Shown: piece by piece, positions 9,103 through 20,806 of the stretch
Layout: every line of letters begins with the position of its first letter
Numbering within the stretch: position 1 is the stretch's first letter
DNA from: Salibacterium aidingense DSM 18341
GTDB lineage: Bacteria > Bacillota > Bacilli > Bacillales > Marinococcaceae
Assembly: GCF_000429685.1 (NCBI RefSeq)
Contig: NZ_AUCI01000010.1
Coordinates: 62,001 to 126,000 of the forward strand
DNA length: 64,000 nucleotides
Direction of reading: 5' to 3'
The notes under the pieces: generated by a model
The model's input: the letters and a program-made list of their open reading frames with translations, nothing else
Told to the model about the DNA's origin: nothing
Databases searched by the model: none
Program-made: the position numbers and the translations under genes

Positions 9103-10056
9103 ATGAAACAAAAGATTCTGCAAACCATCGAGTCTTACGCAGCGATTGCCATTTACCGCCATGAAAAACCGGATCCGGATGCTTTTGGTTCCCAGGCAGG
9201 TCTTGCCGCTCTTTTAAAGCATAATTATCCGGAAAAAACTATTTACATGTTTGGGGAAGAAGAACCTTCTCTTTCTTTTTTAACGAATATGGATGAAGGG
9301 GAATCCTCTGTTCTGAACGAGCAGGCATTTTTGACGGTGATTTGTGATACAGGAAATACAGAGCGGATTGACGGCAGCCGTTGGCAGGAAGGAAGCCGTC
9401 TTGTGAAGATCGATCACCACCCGAATGTGGAAGCTTATGGCCATGATATATGGGTGAACACGGAGGCGAGTTCCACCTCAGAAATGATTATTGATCTGTT
9501 TCTCACCGCGAAAGAAAGCCGGGGGTGGGAGATGACAACCGAAGCGGCAAGGCTTTTATATGCGGGTATAATAGGAGATACCGGGCGCTTTCAATTTTCT
9601 AATACGACCCCGGACACCTTGCGACTTGCGGCAGAAGTGCTTAGGTATCCGTTTGACACCACAGAGCTTTTTACCCGATTCTATGAAAGTGACGAAAAAA
9701 TAGTCCGGCTGAAAGGGGAGGTCCTTCAGCATTTTGAGTTAACCGAAGAGGGGCTTGGCATTGCCCGCCTAACAAAAACAATGCTCGAACGATATAATAT
9801 TTCGATCAATGAATCTTCTGCACTGGTAAATGCTTTTTCTGAAACGAAAGGGCTGAAAGCCTGGGTGTTTTTTGTGGAAGAAGAAGAGAATTATCGGGTC
9901 AGGCTGCGCTCCAAAGGACCAGTCATCAATGAAATCGCAGCTGCTCATCGGGGAGGAGGCCATCCCATGGCATCGGGAGCGAAAGCGTATGACCAGAATG
10001 AAATAAACGAAATCATAAAAGAGTTAAAAAACGTATGCCGGGAATATCAGGAATAA
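9103..10056 (+). CDS. nrnA: oligoribonuclease / pAp phosphatase NrnA (DHH-DHHA1)
   Basis: Degrades nano-RNAs of a few nucleotides to mononucleotides and removes the 3'-phosphate of pAp; this is known for B. subtilis YtqI. The DHH domain shows H20, D24 and D26 (HEKPDPD), D in VICDTGN, and D104-H105-H106 (KIDHHPN). The DHHA1 domain ends with GGGHPMASGA. The length is 317 residues. The ATG at 9103 follows AAAGGAAG; upstream in-frame codons overlap the opposite-strand ytpI start and are not needed. Confidence 0.95.
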   Translation: MKQKILQTIESYAAIAIYRHEKPDPDAFGSQAGLAALLKHNYPEKTIYMFGEEEPSLSFLTNMDEGESSVLNEQAFLTVICDTGNTERIDGSRWQEGSRLVKIDHHPNVEAYGHDIWVNTEASSTSEMIIDLFLTAKESRGWEMTTEAARLLYAGIIGDTGRFQFSNTTPDTLRLAAEVLRYPFDTTELFTRFYESDEKIVRLKGEVLQHFELTEEGLGIARLTKTMLERYNISINESSALVNAFSETKGLKAWVFFVEEEENYRVRLRSKGPVINEIAAAHRGGGHPMASGAKAYDQNEINEIIKELKNVCREYQE

Positions 10057-10073
10057 TCCCGCATACGTTTTGT
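10030..10073. terminator. bidirectional terminator between nrnA and ytrI
   Basis: AACGTATGCCGGGA pairs with TCCCGCATACGTT with one bulged C. T-rich tails are present on both strands (GTTTTGTT on plus, GTTTTTTAA on minus). It overlaps the nrnA stop. Confidence 0.75.
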
Positions 10074-10589
10074 TCAGCTTTCCGGTACTTCCGGCTGGAC
10101 AATTTTCATGTGCAGTTCAAGCGTCGAATAAATGTGCATTTCTACAATATCAAGCCGGTACTCCTTATCTCCGACATCATAGACTTTGTTTTCCACTGCT
10201 TTTTTGATCAAATCCTTTCCTTCGACGACACTTTCGATATTTTTCCCGTTTAAAAATTTCACTTCTCCTTCTGCCTGCTGTTTTAATTCATATAATGCCA
10301 ATTCGTTCAGTTTTGCTTTTTCTTCATTTGTGAACTGGAGATCTATTTCTTGTATCGTCAGCTTTTGTTCATTTTCTTCATTCCGCTTTCGTTCTTCGCT
10401 CCGAAGAACCTCAATCTGTTCTTCCTGCTCTTCAATCTGCAGCCGTTGTTTGTTTATTTCAATAACCAGTTCTTCATGAACATCCCCAAATTGAAAAAGA
10501 AAAAATGCCCATCCGACAAGCCCTCCAATGACTACACCAGCAAAAAAACGCTGCCAGCCCGGCCGTCTGTAATAAGGAGGAATTCTCAC
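10074..10589 (-). CDS. ytrI: sporulation membrane protein YtrI
   Basis: A 171-residue protein with one N-terminal transmembrane segment (FFAGVVIGGLVGWAFFLF) followed by a long Glu/Gln-rich coiled coil and a C-terminal mixed domain. In B. subtilis YtrI is SigE-dependent and contributes to efficient sporulation. An open frame extends upstream to 10661, but the GTG at 10589 overlaps the ytrH stop in the sequence GTGA, a classic coupled junction, and matches the known protein start. Transcribed with ytrH, divergent from dnaE. Confidence 0.88.
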   Translation of the reverse strand: MRIPPYYRRPGWQRFFAGVVIGGLVGWAFFLFQFGDVHEELVIEINKQRLQIEEQEEQIEVLRSEERKRNEENEQKLTIQEIDLQFTNEEKAKLNELALYELKQQAEGEVKFLNGKNIESVVEGKDLIKKAVENKVYDVGDKEYRLDIVEMHIYSTLELHMKIVQPEVPES

Positions 10590-10924
10590 GGGGTAATCTG
10601 CTCCTGGGTGATCCACTGGATAATTAACGTCCCCGCGTTTGCTCCTCCTAAAGCGGCGCATATCATTGCGATCGTTTTATACACTTCGGCGTGGGTGCCG
10701 GCAAACAATCCCCGTTCTAAAGAAGTGATGGCATCAAACGTTCCGCCTATAGCCGCAACAAGCGCCCAGATTTTAAGGCTGGCAGCGAGATCATGAATGG
10801 TGGAAAGGGGAGGTTTTCCAATCAAAAGAGCTCCCATTCCCCCTATGATAGAGCCGCCGATAATGACCCCGAAGGCTACAAAAAAATCCATGACAAGCGT
10901 GCCTGCAAAGTCCCTGCTGATCAT
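10586..10924 (-). CDS. ytrH: sporulation membrane protein YtrH
   Basis: A 112-residue small membrane protein with three or four hydrophobic segments (DFFVAFGVIIGGSIIGGMGALLIG; IWALVAAIGGTF; IAMICAALGGANAGTLIIQW). It is the partner of YtrI in B. subtilis sporulation. The ATG at 10924 follows a strong GAAGGAGGAG. It is the first gene of the two-gene ytrH-ytrI unit, divergent from dnaE. I could not identify a convincing SigE promoter upstream. Confidence 0.9.
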   Translation of the reverse strand: MISRDFAGTLVMDFFVAFGVIIGGSIIGGMGALLIGKPPLSTIHDLAASLKIWALVAAIGGTFDAITSLERGLFAGTHAEVYKTIAMICAALGGANAGTLIIQWITQEQITP

Positions 10925-11068
10925 CTATTACTCCTCCTTCTATTGACACGAGCAGTTTTCTCTATACTATAAATATAAGAAAAGAGAAGATAGGATATGC
11001 TTGTTTTCATTGGAAAAGCTGTTCATACTGAATAACAGGAAGGGATAAAGGCAAAGGAGCATGCGTTT

Positions 11069-14000
11069 ATGGAATTTGTCCATTTACATATTCACACCGA
11101 ATACAGTCTGCTGGATAGTACGGCCCGGATCGAGACCTTGGTTAATCAGGCTTCCGCCTTTGGAATGAAGGCGCTGGCTGTCACTGATAAAGATGTGATG
11201 CACGGAGTGATCCCCTTTTATAAAAGATGTGTCCAGGCCGGCATAAAACCAATTATCGGCCTGGAACTCTGGGTGAAGGGAATCGAATATAAGGAGGAGT
11301 ATCCAGTGCTTCTTCTGGCTGAAAATAACAAAGGTTACGAAGAATTAATGCAGCTGTCTACCATAAAACAGACGGAACAGGCGATAACGATGGAAACAAC
11401 GGCGGAAATTTTGAACAACGCCGTTCTCCTGTTCCCGTTTGCAGACGGGGAAGCAGCAGAACTTCTTCGCGCCGGGGAAGCCGATAAAGCGGAGGCTGTT
11501 TTACGCGCATGGATAGAAAAAGTATCGGTATCTGCCGTTTATATGGAAAGACAGCCGGCCCCAAAACAGGAAAATATCATGGATGAATGGAAAAAAATAG
11601 CTGGACATCTTTCTGTACCGCTAGCTGCCGGTTTGAACGTTCATGCAGTATATAAAGAAGAAATGGAAACAAGATTGGCATTAAAGGCAGTAGAGGCCGG
11701 GGACTCCCTGAAAAATATAAGAGAACAGAACCAAGAAAGGACAGGCTGGCTGCTGAGCAAAGAGGACACCGTCTCCCTGCTCCCGAAAGATTCAGAGGCA
11801 GTCGCACAGACTTCCGCGATTGCAGACAGATGTAACGTGGCCATTGATTTTAATAAAACGCTTCTTCCTACTTTTCCTCATCCGCCTGATATAACGCCGG
11901 AACAATTATTAAGAGAACGCTGTGAAGAAGGAGTCCGGCACCGGTATGATCAAGTATCGAAAATGATAAAAGACCGGCTGGACCGGGAGCTTCACATCAT
12001 ACATGAGATGGGCTTTGACGACTATTTTCTCATCGTTGCTGACTTTGTTCATTATGCACGGCAGCAGGGTATGCTGGTGGGACCTGGGCGGGGCTCGGCC
12101 GCCGGCAGTCTGGTCTCTTTTGTTTTGGAAATCACAGATGTGGATCCTTTGAAGCATGATCTTTTGTTTGAACGGTTCTTGAACCCGGAACGCATTAACA
12201 TGCCTGATATAGATATTGATTTTCCAGACTACCGCCGGGATGAAGTGATTGACTATGTTGCCAAGCAATACGGCAGATACCATGTCGCTCAGATTGTAAC
12301 CTTTGGAACTTTTGGAGCCCGGGCAGCAGTCCGGGATATGGGCCGTATTCTTGAAGCGCCCCAGGCGCTTATTGAGAGAATAGCCTCCTTTATTCCTCAC
12401 GGGCCGGGCGCTGGGTTGAGAAGGACTTATGAGGAAAACGGCACGATGCGCAGTCTTATTGAAAAAGAGGAATTGGCTGCCTCCATTTTTAAGCTCGCCT
12501 GTCAGGTAGAAGGGCTTCCGCGGCATACGTCCATTCACGCAGCCGGCGTTGTAATCAGTGATAAACCTTTATATGAACATACGCCCTTGATGAAAAAAGA
12601 TGGAGAAGTGCTGCTGACGCAGTTTGCAATGGATGAACTTGAAGCTGTGGGCCTGTTGAAAATGGACTTTCTAGGCTTAAAGAACCTGAGTCTGTTAGAA
12701 AGAATAACGGCTTCCATCCGCTGCAAAGAAAAAGAAAATATTGAGTTGCGCACTCTCCCTCTTGATAATCAAGCTACTTATAAAATGCTGGCTGAAGGGG
12801 ATACGACAGGGATTTTTCAGCTGGAATCTGCCGGCATGCGGAATGCCCTTCGGCAGATTAAACCTACGGCATTTGAAGATATTGCTGCAGTAAATGCCTT
12901 ATACAGACCAGGACCGATGGAAAATATCCCGGTGTATGCGGAGCGTAAACATGGCAGTGCTGAGCCTGCCTATCCTCATGAAGCATTGAAAGGTTTATTG
13001 GCCCCGACCTATGGAGTGATCGTCTATCAGGAGCAGATCATGCAGATAGCGGCGGTCATGGCGGGGTATTCATTCGGAGAAGCCGACCTATTAAGGCGTG
13101 CCGTTAGTAAAAAGAACAGGAACGTACTTGAAGAGGAAAGAACAAGGTTTTTAAAAAGGGCTCAACAATTAGGGCGCGATCCTGGGGCAGCCTCCAGCGT
13201 ATATGATTTGATTGTCCGTTTTGCAGATTACGGCTTTAATCGTTCTCATGCTGTGGCTTATAGTTTTATCGCTTATCAGCTGGCCTATTTAAAAGCGCAT
13301 TACCCGGAACATTTTTATGCATCCCTTTTATCGATGCATCATGGTAATACGGAGAAAATGGGAAGTTTTCTCCGCGAAGTCCGGCAGAAAGGAATAGAAA
13401 TCATTCCTCCTTCCATAAATTCAAGTTCGATAGGTTTTCAAGCGGAACATGGAACGATTCAATTTGGGCTGCTGGCGGTGAAAAACGTGAACAGAAACGG
13501 GGCCCGGGCTTTGATAGAAGAGAGAAGAAAAGGACGGTATCAAAGTTTTATTGACTTTTTAATGAGACTCGATAAAGGCACGATCAGCCGCCAGGGTATA
13601 GAAGCCCTCATTAAAGCAGGAGCATTCGATGAATTTGGAAAAGACAGGGCGGTGCTGCTTGCATCCCTCGATCGGGCCATGGAGTATGCGGAATTTCAGA
13701 AGGAGCTGGGCGGATTGATTTTTGAAGGAGAAATTGATTTCCGCTATGTAGACATGGAGTCGTTTTCCTCTATGGAAAAGCTTGAAGCAGAAAAAGAAGT
13801 TACAGGCTTTTATTTAACCGGGCATCCCCTGCGCCGTTACGAACAAGTACTGGCTCCATTTGAAGTGGTGTCCCTGCATGAGAACCTGGATGCCGGACGA
13901 AAAAAAATATGGGCTGCAGGAATCCTGGAAGAAATACGGAACGTTCGAACGCGGCAGGGTCAGTCCATGGCTTTCGGTAAACTTACGGATGGGACGGCAA

Positions 14001-14401
14001 ATCTCGAAGCAGTTTTTTTTCCAAGCGTCTACAGGTATTGTCACTCTCTGCTTATGGAACAGAAACCGATTTTAGTAGGTGGACGTCCGGATAGAAAAAG
14101 CGAAGAAAACAAACTGCTTGTAGATGAAGTGATAGATCTGGAAGAATTATGGAGTACATCAGAAGATATTTTGTATTTAAAATTAGAAAGTCGTCATGCT
14201 GATATAAGCAAGGCTCAAAAAATAAAGGATATCGTAAAAAAATATCCAGGCGGCGCGGCGGTTTGTTTGTATTATGAAAAAGAAGGCAGTGTAGTACAGC
14301 TTTCTGATACGTTCCGTGTATCAGAAAATGACGCCTTATTACAGGAGTTAAAGCAGGTGCTGCCTGAAGAATTTGTTGTATTAAGGAAGCACAGAGGGTG
14401 A
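11069..14401 (+). CDS. dnaE: DNA polymerase III alpha subunit DnaE
   Basis: The second replicative polymerase of low-GC Gram-positives; in B. subtilis it extends primers before handing over to PolC. It has 1110 residues. The N-terminal PHP domain begins FVHLHIHTEYSLLDS. The catalytic palm motif PDIDIDFPD carries D380 and D382. The helix-hairpin-helix and OB-fold regions follow in the C-terminal third. No 3'-5' exonuclease domain is present, unlike PolC. The start follows AAAGGAG. Divergent from the ytrHI pair. Confidence 0.97.
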   Translation: MEFVHLHIHTEYSLLDSTARIETLVNQASAFGMKALAVTDKDVMHGVIPFYKRCVQAGIKPIIGLELWVKGIEYKEEYPVLLLAENNKGYEELMQLSTIKQTEQAITMETTAEILNNAVLLFPFADGEAAELLRAGEADKAEAVLRAWIEKVSVSAVYMERQPAPKQENIMDEWKKIAGHLSVPLAAGLNVHAVYKEEMETRLALKAVEAGDSLKNIREQNQERTGWLLSKEDTVSLLPKDSEAVAQTSAIADRCNVAIDFNKTLLPTFPHPPDITPEQLLRERCEEGVRHRYDQVSKMIKDRLDRELHIIHEMGFDDYFLIVADFVHYARQQGMLVGPGRGSAAGSLVSFVLEITDVDPLKHDLLFERFLNPERINMPDIDIDFPDYRRDEVIDYVAKQYGRYHVAQIVTFGTFGARAAVRDMGRILEAPQALIERIASFIPHGPGAGLRRTYEENGTMRSLIEKEELAASIFKLACQVEGLPRHTSIHAAGVVISDKPLYEHTPLMKKDGEVLLTQFAMDELEAVGLLKMDFLGLKNLSLLERITASIRCKEKENIELRTLPLDNQATYKMLAEGDTTGIFQLESAGMRNALRQIKPTAFEDIAAVNALYRPGPMENIPVYAERKHGSAEPAYPHEALKGLLAPTYGVIVYQEQIMQIAAVMAGYSFGEADLLRRAVSKKNRNVLEEERTRFLKRAQQLGRDPGAASSVYDLIVRFADYGFNRSHAVAYSFIAYQLAYLKAHYPEHFYASLLSMHHGNTEKMGSFLREVRQKGIEIIPPSINSSSIGFQAEHGTIQFGLLAVKNVNRNGARALIEERRKGRYQSFIDFLMRLDKGTISRQGIEALIKAGAFDEFGKDRAVLLASLDRAMEYAEFQKELGGLIFEGEIDFRYVDMESFSSMEKLEAEKEVTGFYLTGHPLRRYEQVLAPFEVVSLHENLDAGRKKIWAAGILEEIRNVRTRQGQSMAFGKLTDGTANLEAVFFPSVYRYCHSLLMEQKPILVGGRPDRKSEENKLLVDEVIDLEELWSTSEDILYLKLESRHADISKAQKIKDIVKKYPGGAAVCLYYEKEGSVVQLSDTFRVSENDALLQELKQVLPEEFVVLRKHRG

Positions 14402-14492
14402 ACAAGTTTTTTTCATCTGTTATAATAAGATAAGTTTTGCATTGGTTCGAATGATAAGAACGCATGGATAAGGAAGAAGGAGAGTGGAGAAT

Positions 14493-15731
14493 TTGCCAAC
14501 GACGAGAGAAGAAGCATTGCATATTCATCGGGAAAATCAGGGGAAGCTGGAATCTAAATCAAAAGTACCGGTCCGAAATACGAGAGACTTAAGTCTGGCT
14601 TATTCCCCGGGAGTAGCTGAACCTTGTAAGGCTATTTTTGATGACAAACAAAAGGTTTTCGACTATACGATGAAAGGCAATATGGTGGCCGTGGTTTCGG
14701 ACGGAACAGCAGTGCTGGGGCTGGGCAACATCGGACCGGAAGCTGCTCTGCCTGTCATGGAAGGAAAAGCGGTTCTGTTCAAGTCCTTTGCCGGCGTGGA
14801 CGCTTTTCCAATCTGCCTTGATACCTCAGAGGTAGACCGTATTGTGGAGACAGTAAAATTATTGCAGCCTGCGTTTGGCGGGGTGAATCTGGAAGACATT
14901 GCGGCGCCGAATTGTTTTATTATTGAAGAACGATTAAAAAAAGAGGTAAACATACCAGTATTTCACGATGACCAGCACGGGACGGCCATTGTAACGGCTG
15001 CTGGTTTGATCAATGCGTTAAAACTAAGCGGAAAATCGTTGTCAGAACTTAAAATAATTGTAAATGGAGCAGGTTCTGCCGGCATTGCCATTATTAAACT
15101 TCTTCTGAGAATGGGTGTCCGTGATGTTATTTTGTGTGACTCCAAAGGGGCTATTTACGAAGGTAGAGCCGCTGGTATGAACGAGCAGAAAATGGAAATA
15201 GCAAAAGTGACCAATAAGGATAAAGTGGAAGGGAAATTGTCGGATGTGATTGCCGGCACGGATGTATTCATCGGTGTTTCTGTTGCGGGAGCGCTGACAA
15301 AAGAAATGATTCAATCCATGAATGATAATCCGATTATTTTTGCCATGGCCAATCCGGATCCCGAGGTTATGCCTGAAGATGCAAAAGAAGCAGGTGCCAG
15401 GGTGATTGGGACTGGACGTTCCGATTTTCCAAACCAGGTAAACAATGTTCTTGCTTTCCCGGGTATATTCCGTGGAGCTTTGGATGTGAACGCCACCCAT
15501 ATCAATGAGGAAATGAAAAAAGCAGCTGTTTATGCGATTGCGGATCTTATTGATGAAACTGATCTTCATGCAGACTATGTTATTCCTGCGCCATTTGATC
15601 CGCGTGTTGCTCCGGCAGTGGCGTCTGCTGTGGCTAAAACAGCGATGGAAACAGGGGTGGCAAGAAAGGAAGTTAACCCTGAAGAGGTGGCAGAAAAAAC
15701 AGCTCGGCTTTCTATCATTGATAAAGAATAA
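14493..15731 (+). CDS. ytsJ: NAD(P)-dependent malic enzyme, YtsJ/MalS type
   Basis: Decarboxylates malate to pyruvate with reduction of NAD(P); YtsJ is the main NADP enzyme in B. subtilis. The malic domain motif AYSPGVAEPC and the Rossmann motif NGAGSAGIAIIKLL are both present. A GTG at 14484 is also in frame, but it sits almost on top of AAGGAG. The TTG at 14493 has ideal eight-base spacing and gives 412 residues, matching the known start (REEALHIH). An extended -10 (TGTTATAAT, 14418-14426) lies upstream. Confidence 0.92.
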   Translation: MPTTREEALHIHRENQGKLESKSKVPVRNTRDLSLAYSPGVAEPCKAIFDDKQKVFDYTMKGNMVAVVSDGTAVLGLGNIGPEAALPVMEGKAVLFKSFAGVDAFPICLDTSEVDRIVETVKLLQPAFGGVNLEDIAAPNCFIIEERLKKEVNIPVFHDDQHGTAIVTAAGLINALKLSGKSLSELKIIVNGAGSAGIAIIKLLLRMGVRDVILCDSKGAIYEGRAAGMNEQKMEIAKVTNKDKVEGKLSDVIAGTDVFIGVSVAGALTKEMIQSMNDNPIIFAMANPDPEVMPEDAKEAGARVIGTGRSDFPNQVNNVLAFPGIFRGALDVNATHINEEMKKAAVYAIADLIDETDLHADYVIPAPFDPRVAPAVASAVAKTAMETGVARKEVNPEEVAEKTARLSIIDKE

Positions 15732-15790
15732 GCGCCGTTCCGCCGGATAGAGAAGAGGCACAGGGAAAAGTACAAAAAGGCGGGGCGGAA

Positions 15791-15828
15791 TGGTATAATC
15801 ACGGACAGGGAAACAACCTGTCCGTGAT
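15791..15828 (+). promoter_or_regulatory. accDA promoter with overlapping perfect inverted repeat
   Basis: An extended -10 element TGGTATAAT (15791-15799) overlaps the left arm of a perfect 12-base inverted repeat: ATCACGGACAGG (15798-15809) and CCTGTCCGTGAT (15817-15828), loop seven bases. There is no T-run, so it is not an ordinary terminator. It could be an operator or the 5' hairpin of the transcript. From here to the accD start (about 190 bases) lies a GC-rich leader with further short complementary stretches. Confidence 0.55.
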
Positions 15829-16015
15829 AATGCTGAATTCGTTCTGCCTTTATCCGGCGTTAAGTCCGCCTGCCTAGAAGCCGGTGTTAATGGAGGCTGA
15901 CCCCGCGAGCGATTCGGAGCTGCATGATGCAGGGCACATGCAGCAGATGCTGCGGACTTATTATGCTTTATGGGTGCTGCCCTCTCCTTATATAGACGAT
16001 AAAGAAGGTGTCCTC

Positions 16016-16876
16016 GTGTCATTAAAAGACTTTTTTAATAAAAAACGAAAATACGCGACGATTCCATCCGAACGCCAGCAGCCGGCGCAAATGAATAATG
16101 GGGTCATGACAAAATGCCCGCAGTGCAGGTCTATCATTTACACAAAGGAATTGAAAAAGCATGATATGGTTTGTATCAGCTGCGGCCACCATCTTTCCAT
16201 GACTGCTCATGAACGGATTCATTTTTTATTGGATGAGAATTCATTTAAAGAATACGATGCTGAAATGACTTCCGGAGATCCTCTAGATTTCCCGGAATAT
16301 CAAGATAAACTGGAAAAGGACCGCAATAAAACCGGTTTGAATGAAGCGGTTGTAACTGGTGAAGGATATATGGAAGGATGTCCTGTGGTACTTGGTGTGA
16401 TGGATTCGAGGTTTAGAATGGGGAGCATGGGCTCCGCTGCCGGGGAAAAAATTACCCGCGCCATTGAACAAGCACTGGAAGCCGGCCGTCCTTTTATTAT
16501 GTTTTCAGCGTCCGGCGGGGCCAGAATGCAGGAAGGCGTCCTGAGTTTAATGCAGATGGCCAAAACCAGTGCTGCTTTAAAACAATTGGATGAAGCCGGC
16601 TTGTTATATATCTCCGTGATGACGGATCCAACGACCGGTGGTGTATCTGCAAGTTTTGCCTCGCTGGGGGACTATAATTTTGCAGAACCGAAAGCGTTAA
16701 TAGGATTTGCCGGCCGGCGGGTGATTGAAGAAACGATCCGGGAAGACCTTCCGGAAGACTTTCAAACCGCAGAATTTTTATTAAAACATGGACATTTGGA
16801 CCGTGTGATTTCACGAGATGAAATGAAAAAAACACTTGTAACCATCCTTGATATCCATGGTTACAAGCAGGAGTAA
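16016..16876 (+). CDS. accD: acetyl-CoA carboxylase carboxyltransferase beta subunit
   Basis: The beta half of the carboxyltransferase that moves CO2 from biotin to acetyl-CoA to make malonyl-CoA. It has 286 residues. The N-terminal zinc finger has C34, C37, C53 and C56. Crotonase-fold signatures such as [12 protein letters not shown] and [13 protein letters not shown] are present. An open frame continues 44 codons upstream, but the family starts with LKDFF, and the GTG at 16016 follows AAGAAGGTG. accA begins 14 bases downstream. Confidence 0.96.
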   Translation: MSLKDFFNKKRKYATIPSERQQPAQMNNGVMTKCPQCRSIIYTKELKKHDMVCISCGHHLSMTAHERIHFLLDENSFKEYDAEMTSGDPLDFPEYQDKLEKDRNKTGLNEAVVTGEGYMEGCPVVLGVMDSRFRMGSMGSAAGEKITRAIEQALEAGRPFIMFSASGGARMQEGVLSLMQMAKTSAALKQLDEAGLLYISVMTDPTTGGVSASFASLGDYNFAEPKALIGFAGRRVIEETIREDLPEDFQTAEFLLKHGHLDRVISRDEMKKTLVTILDIHGYKQE

Positions 16877-16890
16877 GGAGGTGAGACGGG

Positions 16891-17868
16891 ATGCACAGTT
16901 ATCTGCCGTTTGAAAAGCCGGTGATAGAGCTTAGGGAAAAAATTGCCGAACTGAAATCTTTTACGGAAGAAAAAGACATAGATTTATCAGGAGAAATTTA
17001 TAAATTAGAAGAACGGCTCCAGCAGCTGGAAGAAGATATATATGGAAACCTTCAACCCTGGCAAAGGGTCCAGATTGCAAGACACGGAGAGCGTCCGACT
17101 ACCCTTGATTATATTGACGAGCTGTTTACAGACTTTCTTGAAATGCATGGGGATCGGCATTACGGGGACGATGAAGCCATTGTAGGCGGGATTGCAAAGT
17201 ATAAAGGAATCCCTGTTACCGTAATAGGGCATCAGCGCGGCAAAGATACAAAAGAAAATCTCAGGCGGAATTTTGGGATGCCGCATCCGGAAGGCTACCG
17301 TAAAGCTCTCCGGCTGATGAAACAAGCGGAAAAATTTTCCCGCCCGGTGCTCTGTTTCATCGATACGAAAGGGGCGTTTCCCGGCAAAGCAGCGGAAGAA
17401 CGGGGACAAAGCGAAGCCATTGCCCGTAATTTGATGGAAATGGCCGGTTTAAAAGTACCGGTAATCAGTATTGTGATTGGAGAAGGAGGCAGCGGCGGCG
17501 CTCTTGCGCTTGGTGTAGGGAACTACATTCATATGCTGGAAAACTCTACGTATTCTGTAATTTCTCCTGAGGGCGCTTCTTCCATTTTGTGGAAAGACTC
17601 GTCTTTTGCCAAGCAAGCTTCTGAAACCATGCGCATTACAGCGCCGGATCTTAAACAATTAGAAATTATAGATGAAGTCATTCCAGAGCTGAAAGGCGGA
17701 GCCCATAAAGATTTAAAACAGCAGGCTGTCTATATTGACCAAGTAATCGAGCGCTCCTTACATACATTACAGCATCAATCCGTATCAGAACTTGTCCGCC
17801 AGCGTTACGAAAAATATAAAAACATTGGTCAAGTGGACAGTGAAAGCGCTGCCTCTTTTACCGACTAA
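16891..17868 (+). CDS. accA: acetyl-CoA carboxylase carboxyltransferase alpha subunit
   Basis: The alpha half of the same carboxyltransferase, 325 residues, the normal size. A helical N-terminus is followed by the crotonase-like core with [14 protein letters not shown] and [15 protein letters not shown], which form the carboxybiotin oxyanion site. AAGGAGGTG precedes the ATG. It forms a two-gene operon with accD and ends in a hairpin terminator before pfkA. Confidence 0.97.
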   Translation: MHSYLPFEKPVIELREKIAELKSFTEEKDIDLSGEIYKLEERLQQLEEDIYGNLQPWQRVQIARHGERPTTLDYIDELFTDFLEMHGDRHYGDDEAIVGGIAKYKGIPVTVIGHQRGKDTKENLRRNFGMPHPEGYRKALRLMKQAEKFSRPVLCFIDTKGAFPGKAAEERGQSEAIARNLMEMAGLKVPVISIVIGEGGSGGALALGVGNYIHMLENSTYSVISPEGASSILWKDSSFAKQASETMRITAPDLKQLEIIDEVIPELKGGAHKDLKQQAVYIDQVIERSLHTLQHQSVSELVRQRYEKYKNIGQVDSESAASFTD

Positions 17869-17872
17869 TCTG

Positions 17873-17907
17873 AATGCTTTCTGAACACGCCGGGAAGCAT
17901 TTTTTCT
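17873..17907 (+). terminator. intrinsic terminator after accDA
   Basis: AATGCTTTC pairs with GGAAGCATT around a loop of about 11 bases, followed by TTTTTCTT. Confidence 0.75.
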
Positions 17908-17977
17908 TGATGTGTTCTACTCATGTTATACTAACGTCATAGTCAAATCGTAGTGGTGCAATCATTTTATTTTATAA

Positions 17978-18952
<975 letters not shown>

Positions 18953-19012
18953 AAAATGAATGATGCTGCCTGTGTTATAATGGCATGGGTTGGAGAGAAG
19001 AGGAGGACTATA

Positions 19013-20767
19013 ATGAGAAAAACAAAAATTGTGTGCACAATCGGCCCTGCAAGTGAATCCCCGGAGATGCTCAGAAAACTGATAGAAGCGGGAATGAACG
19101 TAGCCAGGTTAAATTTTTCCCACGGAGATTTTGAAGAACATAAAGCGCGGATTGATACCATTCGGGATATAGCTTCCGAAACAGGAAAAAATGTAGGTAT
19201 TCTGCTTGATACAAAGGGGCCCGAAGTACGGACACATACCATGAAAAACGGCGCTGTCCAGCTGCAGCAGGATCAGGAGCTCATTGTCTCTCCAGAGGAA
19301 ACAGAAGGTACAGAAAAAAAAATATCCGTTACATATCCCGGTATTGCGGAGGATCTGGAGCCCGGGAAAAAAATTCTGCTGGATGATGGATTGATTGAGC
19401 TGGAAGTTATTGAAATTATTGGTAAGGATGTAAAAACAAAAGTATTAAATAATGGCGAATTAAAAAATAAAAAAGGGGTCAACCTCCCGAATGTAAAGGT
19501 TAATCTGCCTGGTATAACAGATAAGGATGCGGAAGATATAAAATTCGGCATCGAACAGGAGGTTGATTTTATTGCGGCTTCCTTTGTCAGACGGCCATCC
19601 GACGTCCTTGATATCCGGGAAATCCTCGAAGAAAGAGGCGCGGAAGATATCCAGATTATCCCGAAGATTGAAAATCAGGAAGGAATCGAAAATATTGATG
19701 ACATTTTGGAAGTCTCGGACGGACTGATGGTAGCGCGCGGAGACCTTGGAGTGGAAATCCCGCCGGAAGATGTCCCGCTGGCGCAGAAAGAATTAATTAA
19801 GCAGTGCAACACGGCGGCAAAACCCGTCATTACAGCTACACAGATGCTTGATTCGATGCAGCGGAATCCAAGGCCGACGCGTGCGGAAGCAAGTGATGTA
19901 GCCAATGCCATTTTTGATGGGACCGACGCCATTATGCTGTCCGGCGAAACAGCAGCCGGGGATTATCCCGTAGAGACGGTACAGACTATGCGGAATATAG
20001 CAATAAAGGCCGAATCGGCGCTGAAATACGAAACAATTTTGAGCCAGCGTACAAAGGAGAGCCACCGCTCAATTACAAACTCCATCAGTCAGTCCGTCTC
20101 GCATACGGCTTATAACTTAAATGCAGCAGCCATTTTAACAGCAACAGAGAGCGGATATACCGCAAAAATTGTCTCAAAATACCGTCCCGAATCTCCAATT
20201 ATTGCAGTGACGAGCAACGAAAAAGTGTTCCGCAGACTATCGCTTGTATGGGGAGTCACCCCTCTTCTGGGGAGAAAAGCACAGACTACCGATGAAATGC
20301 TTGACAGCACGGTGTATGAATCGTTGAAAGCCGATCTTGTCCGTCATGGCGATCTTGTGGTGATAACAGCTGGTGTCCCGGTTGGGGAAACCGGAACTAC
20401 GAATATTATGAAAGTGCATGTTATTGGAGAAGTTATCGGAAAAGGCCAGGGTATTGGACGAAAAACAGCTTCCGGTCGTGTCGTTCTTGCTCGTAATGCC
20501 CAGGAAGCAGACGAGAAAATGCAGCCGGGGAATATCCTTGTAACTTACAGTACGGACAAAGACATGGTCCCAGCCTTTGAAAAAGCAGCTGCTGTAGTAA
20601 CCGAAGAAGGAGGTCTTACTTCTCATGCCGCTGTAGTTGGACTGAATCTTGGAACTCCTGTGATTGTAGGAGTGAAGGCAGCCATGGACTTATTTAAAGA
20701 CGGAGAAGAAATTACCGTAGATAGTGCACGTGGAGATTTATACCGCGGTCACGCCAGCGTCCTATAA
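19013..20767 (+). CDS. pyk: pyruvate kinase
   Basis: Makes pyruvate and ATP from phosphoenolpyruvate. It has 584 residues, the long Bacillus form with an extra C-terminal PEP-utiliser-like domain of about 110 residues (ending [18 protein letters not shown]). Motifs: [10 protein letters not shown] near the start, and the catalytic stretch [14 protein letters not shown] with the lysine. Upstream in-frame codons were rejected because GAGGAGG is just before 19013. An extended -10 TGTTATAAT in the pfkA-pyk gap may give pyk its own promoter. Confidence 0.97.
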   Translation: MRKTKIVCTIGPASESPEMLRKLIEAGMNVARLNFSHGDFEEHKARIDTIRDIASETGKNVGILLDTKGPEVRTHTMKNGAVQLQQDQELIVSPEETEGTEKKISVTYPGIAEDLEPGKKILLDDGLIELEVIEIIGKDVKTKVLNNGELKNKKGVNLPNVKVNLPGITDKDAEDIKFGIEQEVDFIAASFVRRPSDVLDIREILEERGAEDIQIIPKIENQEGIENIDDILEVSDGLMVARGDLGVEIPPEDVPLAQKELIKQCNTAAKPVITATQMLDSMQRNPRPTRAEASDVANAIFDGTDAIMLSGETAAGDYPVETVQTMRNIAIKAESALKYETILSQRTKESHRSITNSISQSVSHTAYNLNAAAILTATESGYTAKIVSKYRPESPIIAVTSNEKVFRRLSLVWGVTPLLGRKAQTTDEMLDSTVYESLKADLVRHGDLVVITAGVPVGETGTTNIMKVHVIGEVIGKGQGIGRKTASGRVVLARNAQEADEKMQPGNILVTYSTDKDMVPAFEKAAAVVTEEGGLTSHAAVVGLNLGTPVIVGVKAAMDLFKDGEEITVDSARGDLYRGHASVL

Positions 20768-20806
20768 ATGTTTTGTATGAAATCCGGTAAAGGGGGTTTG
20801 TGAAAA

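Noticed and set aside
15042-16022. Long minus-strand frame opposite ytsJ and the accD leader
   Set aside because: It lies over a well-supported malic enzyme gene, lacks motifs and has His/Arg-rich shadow composition.
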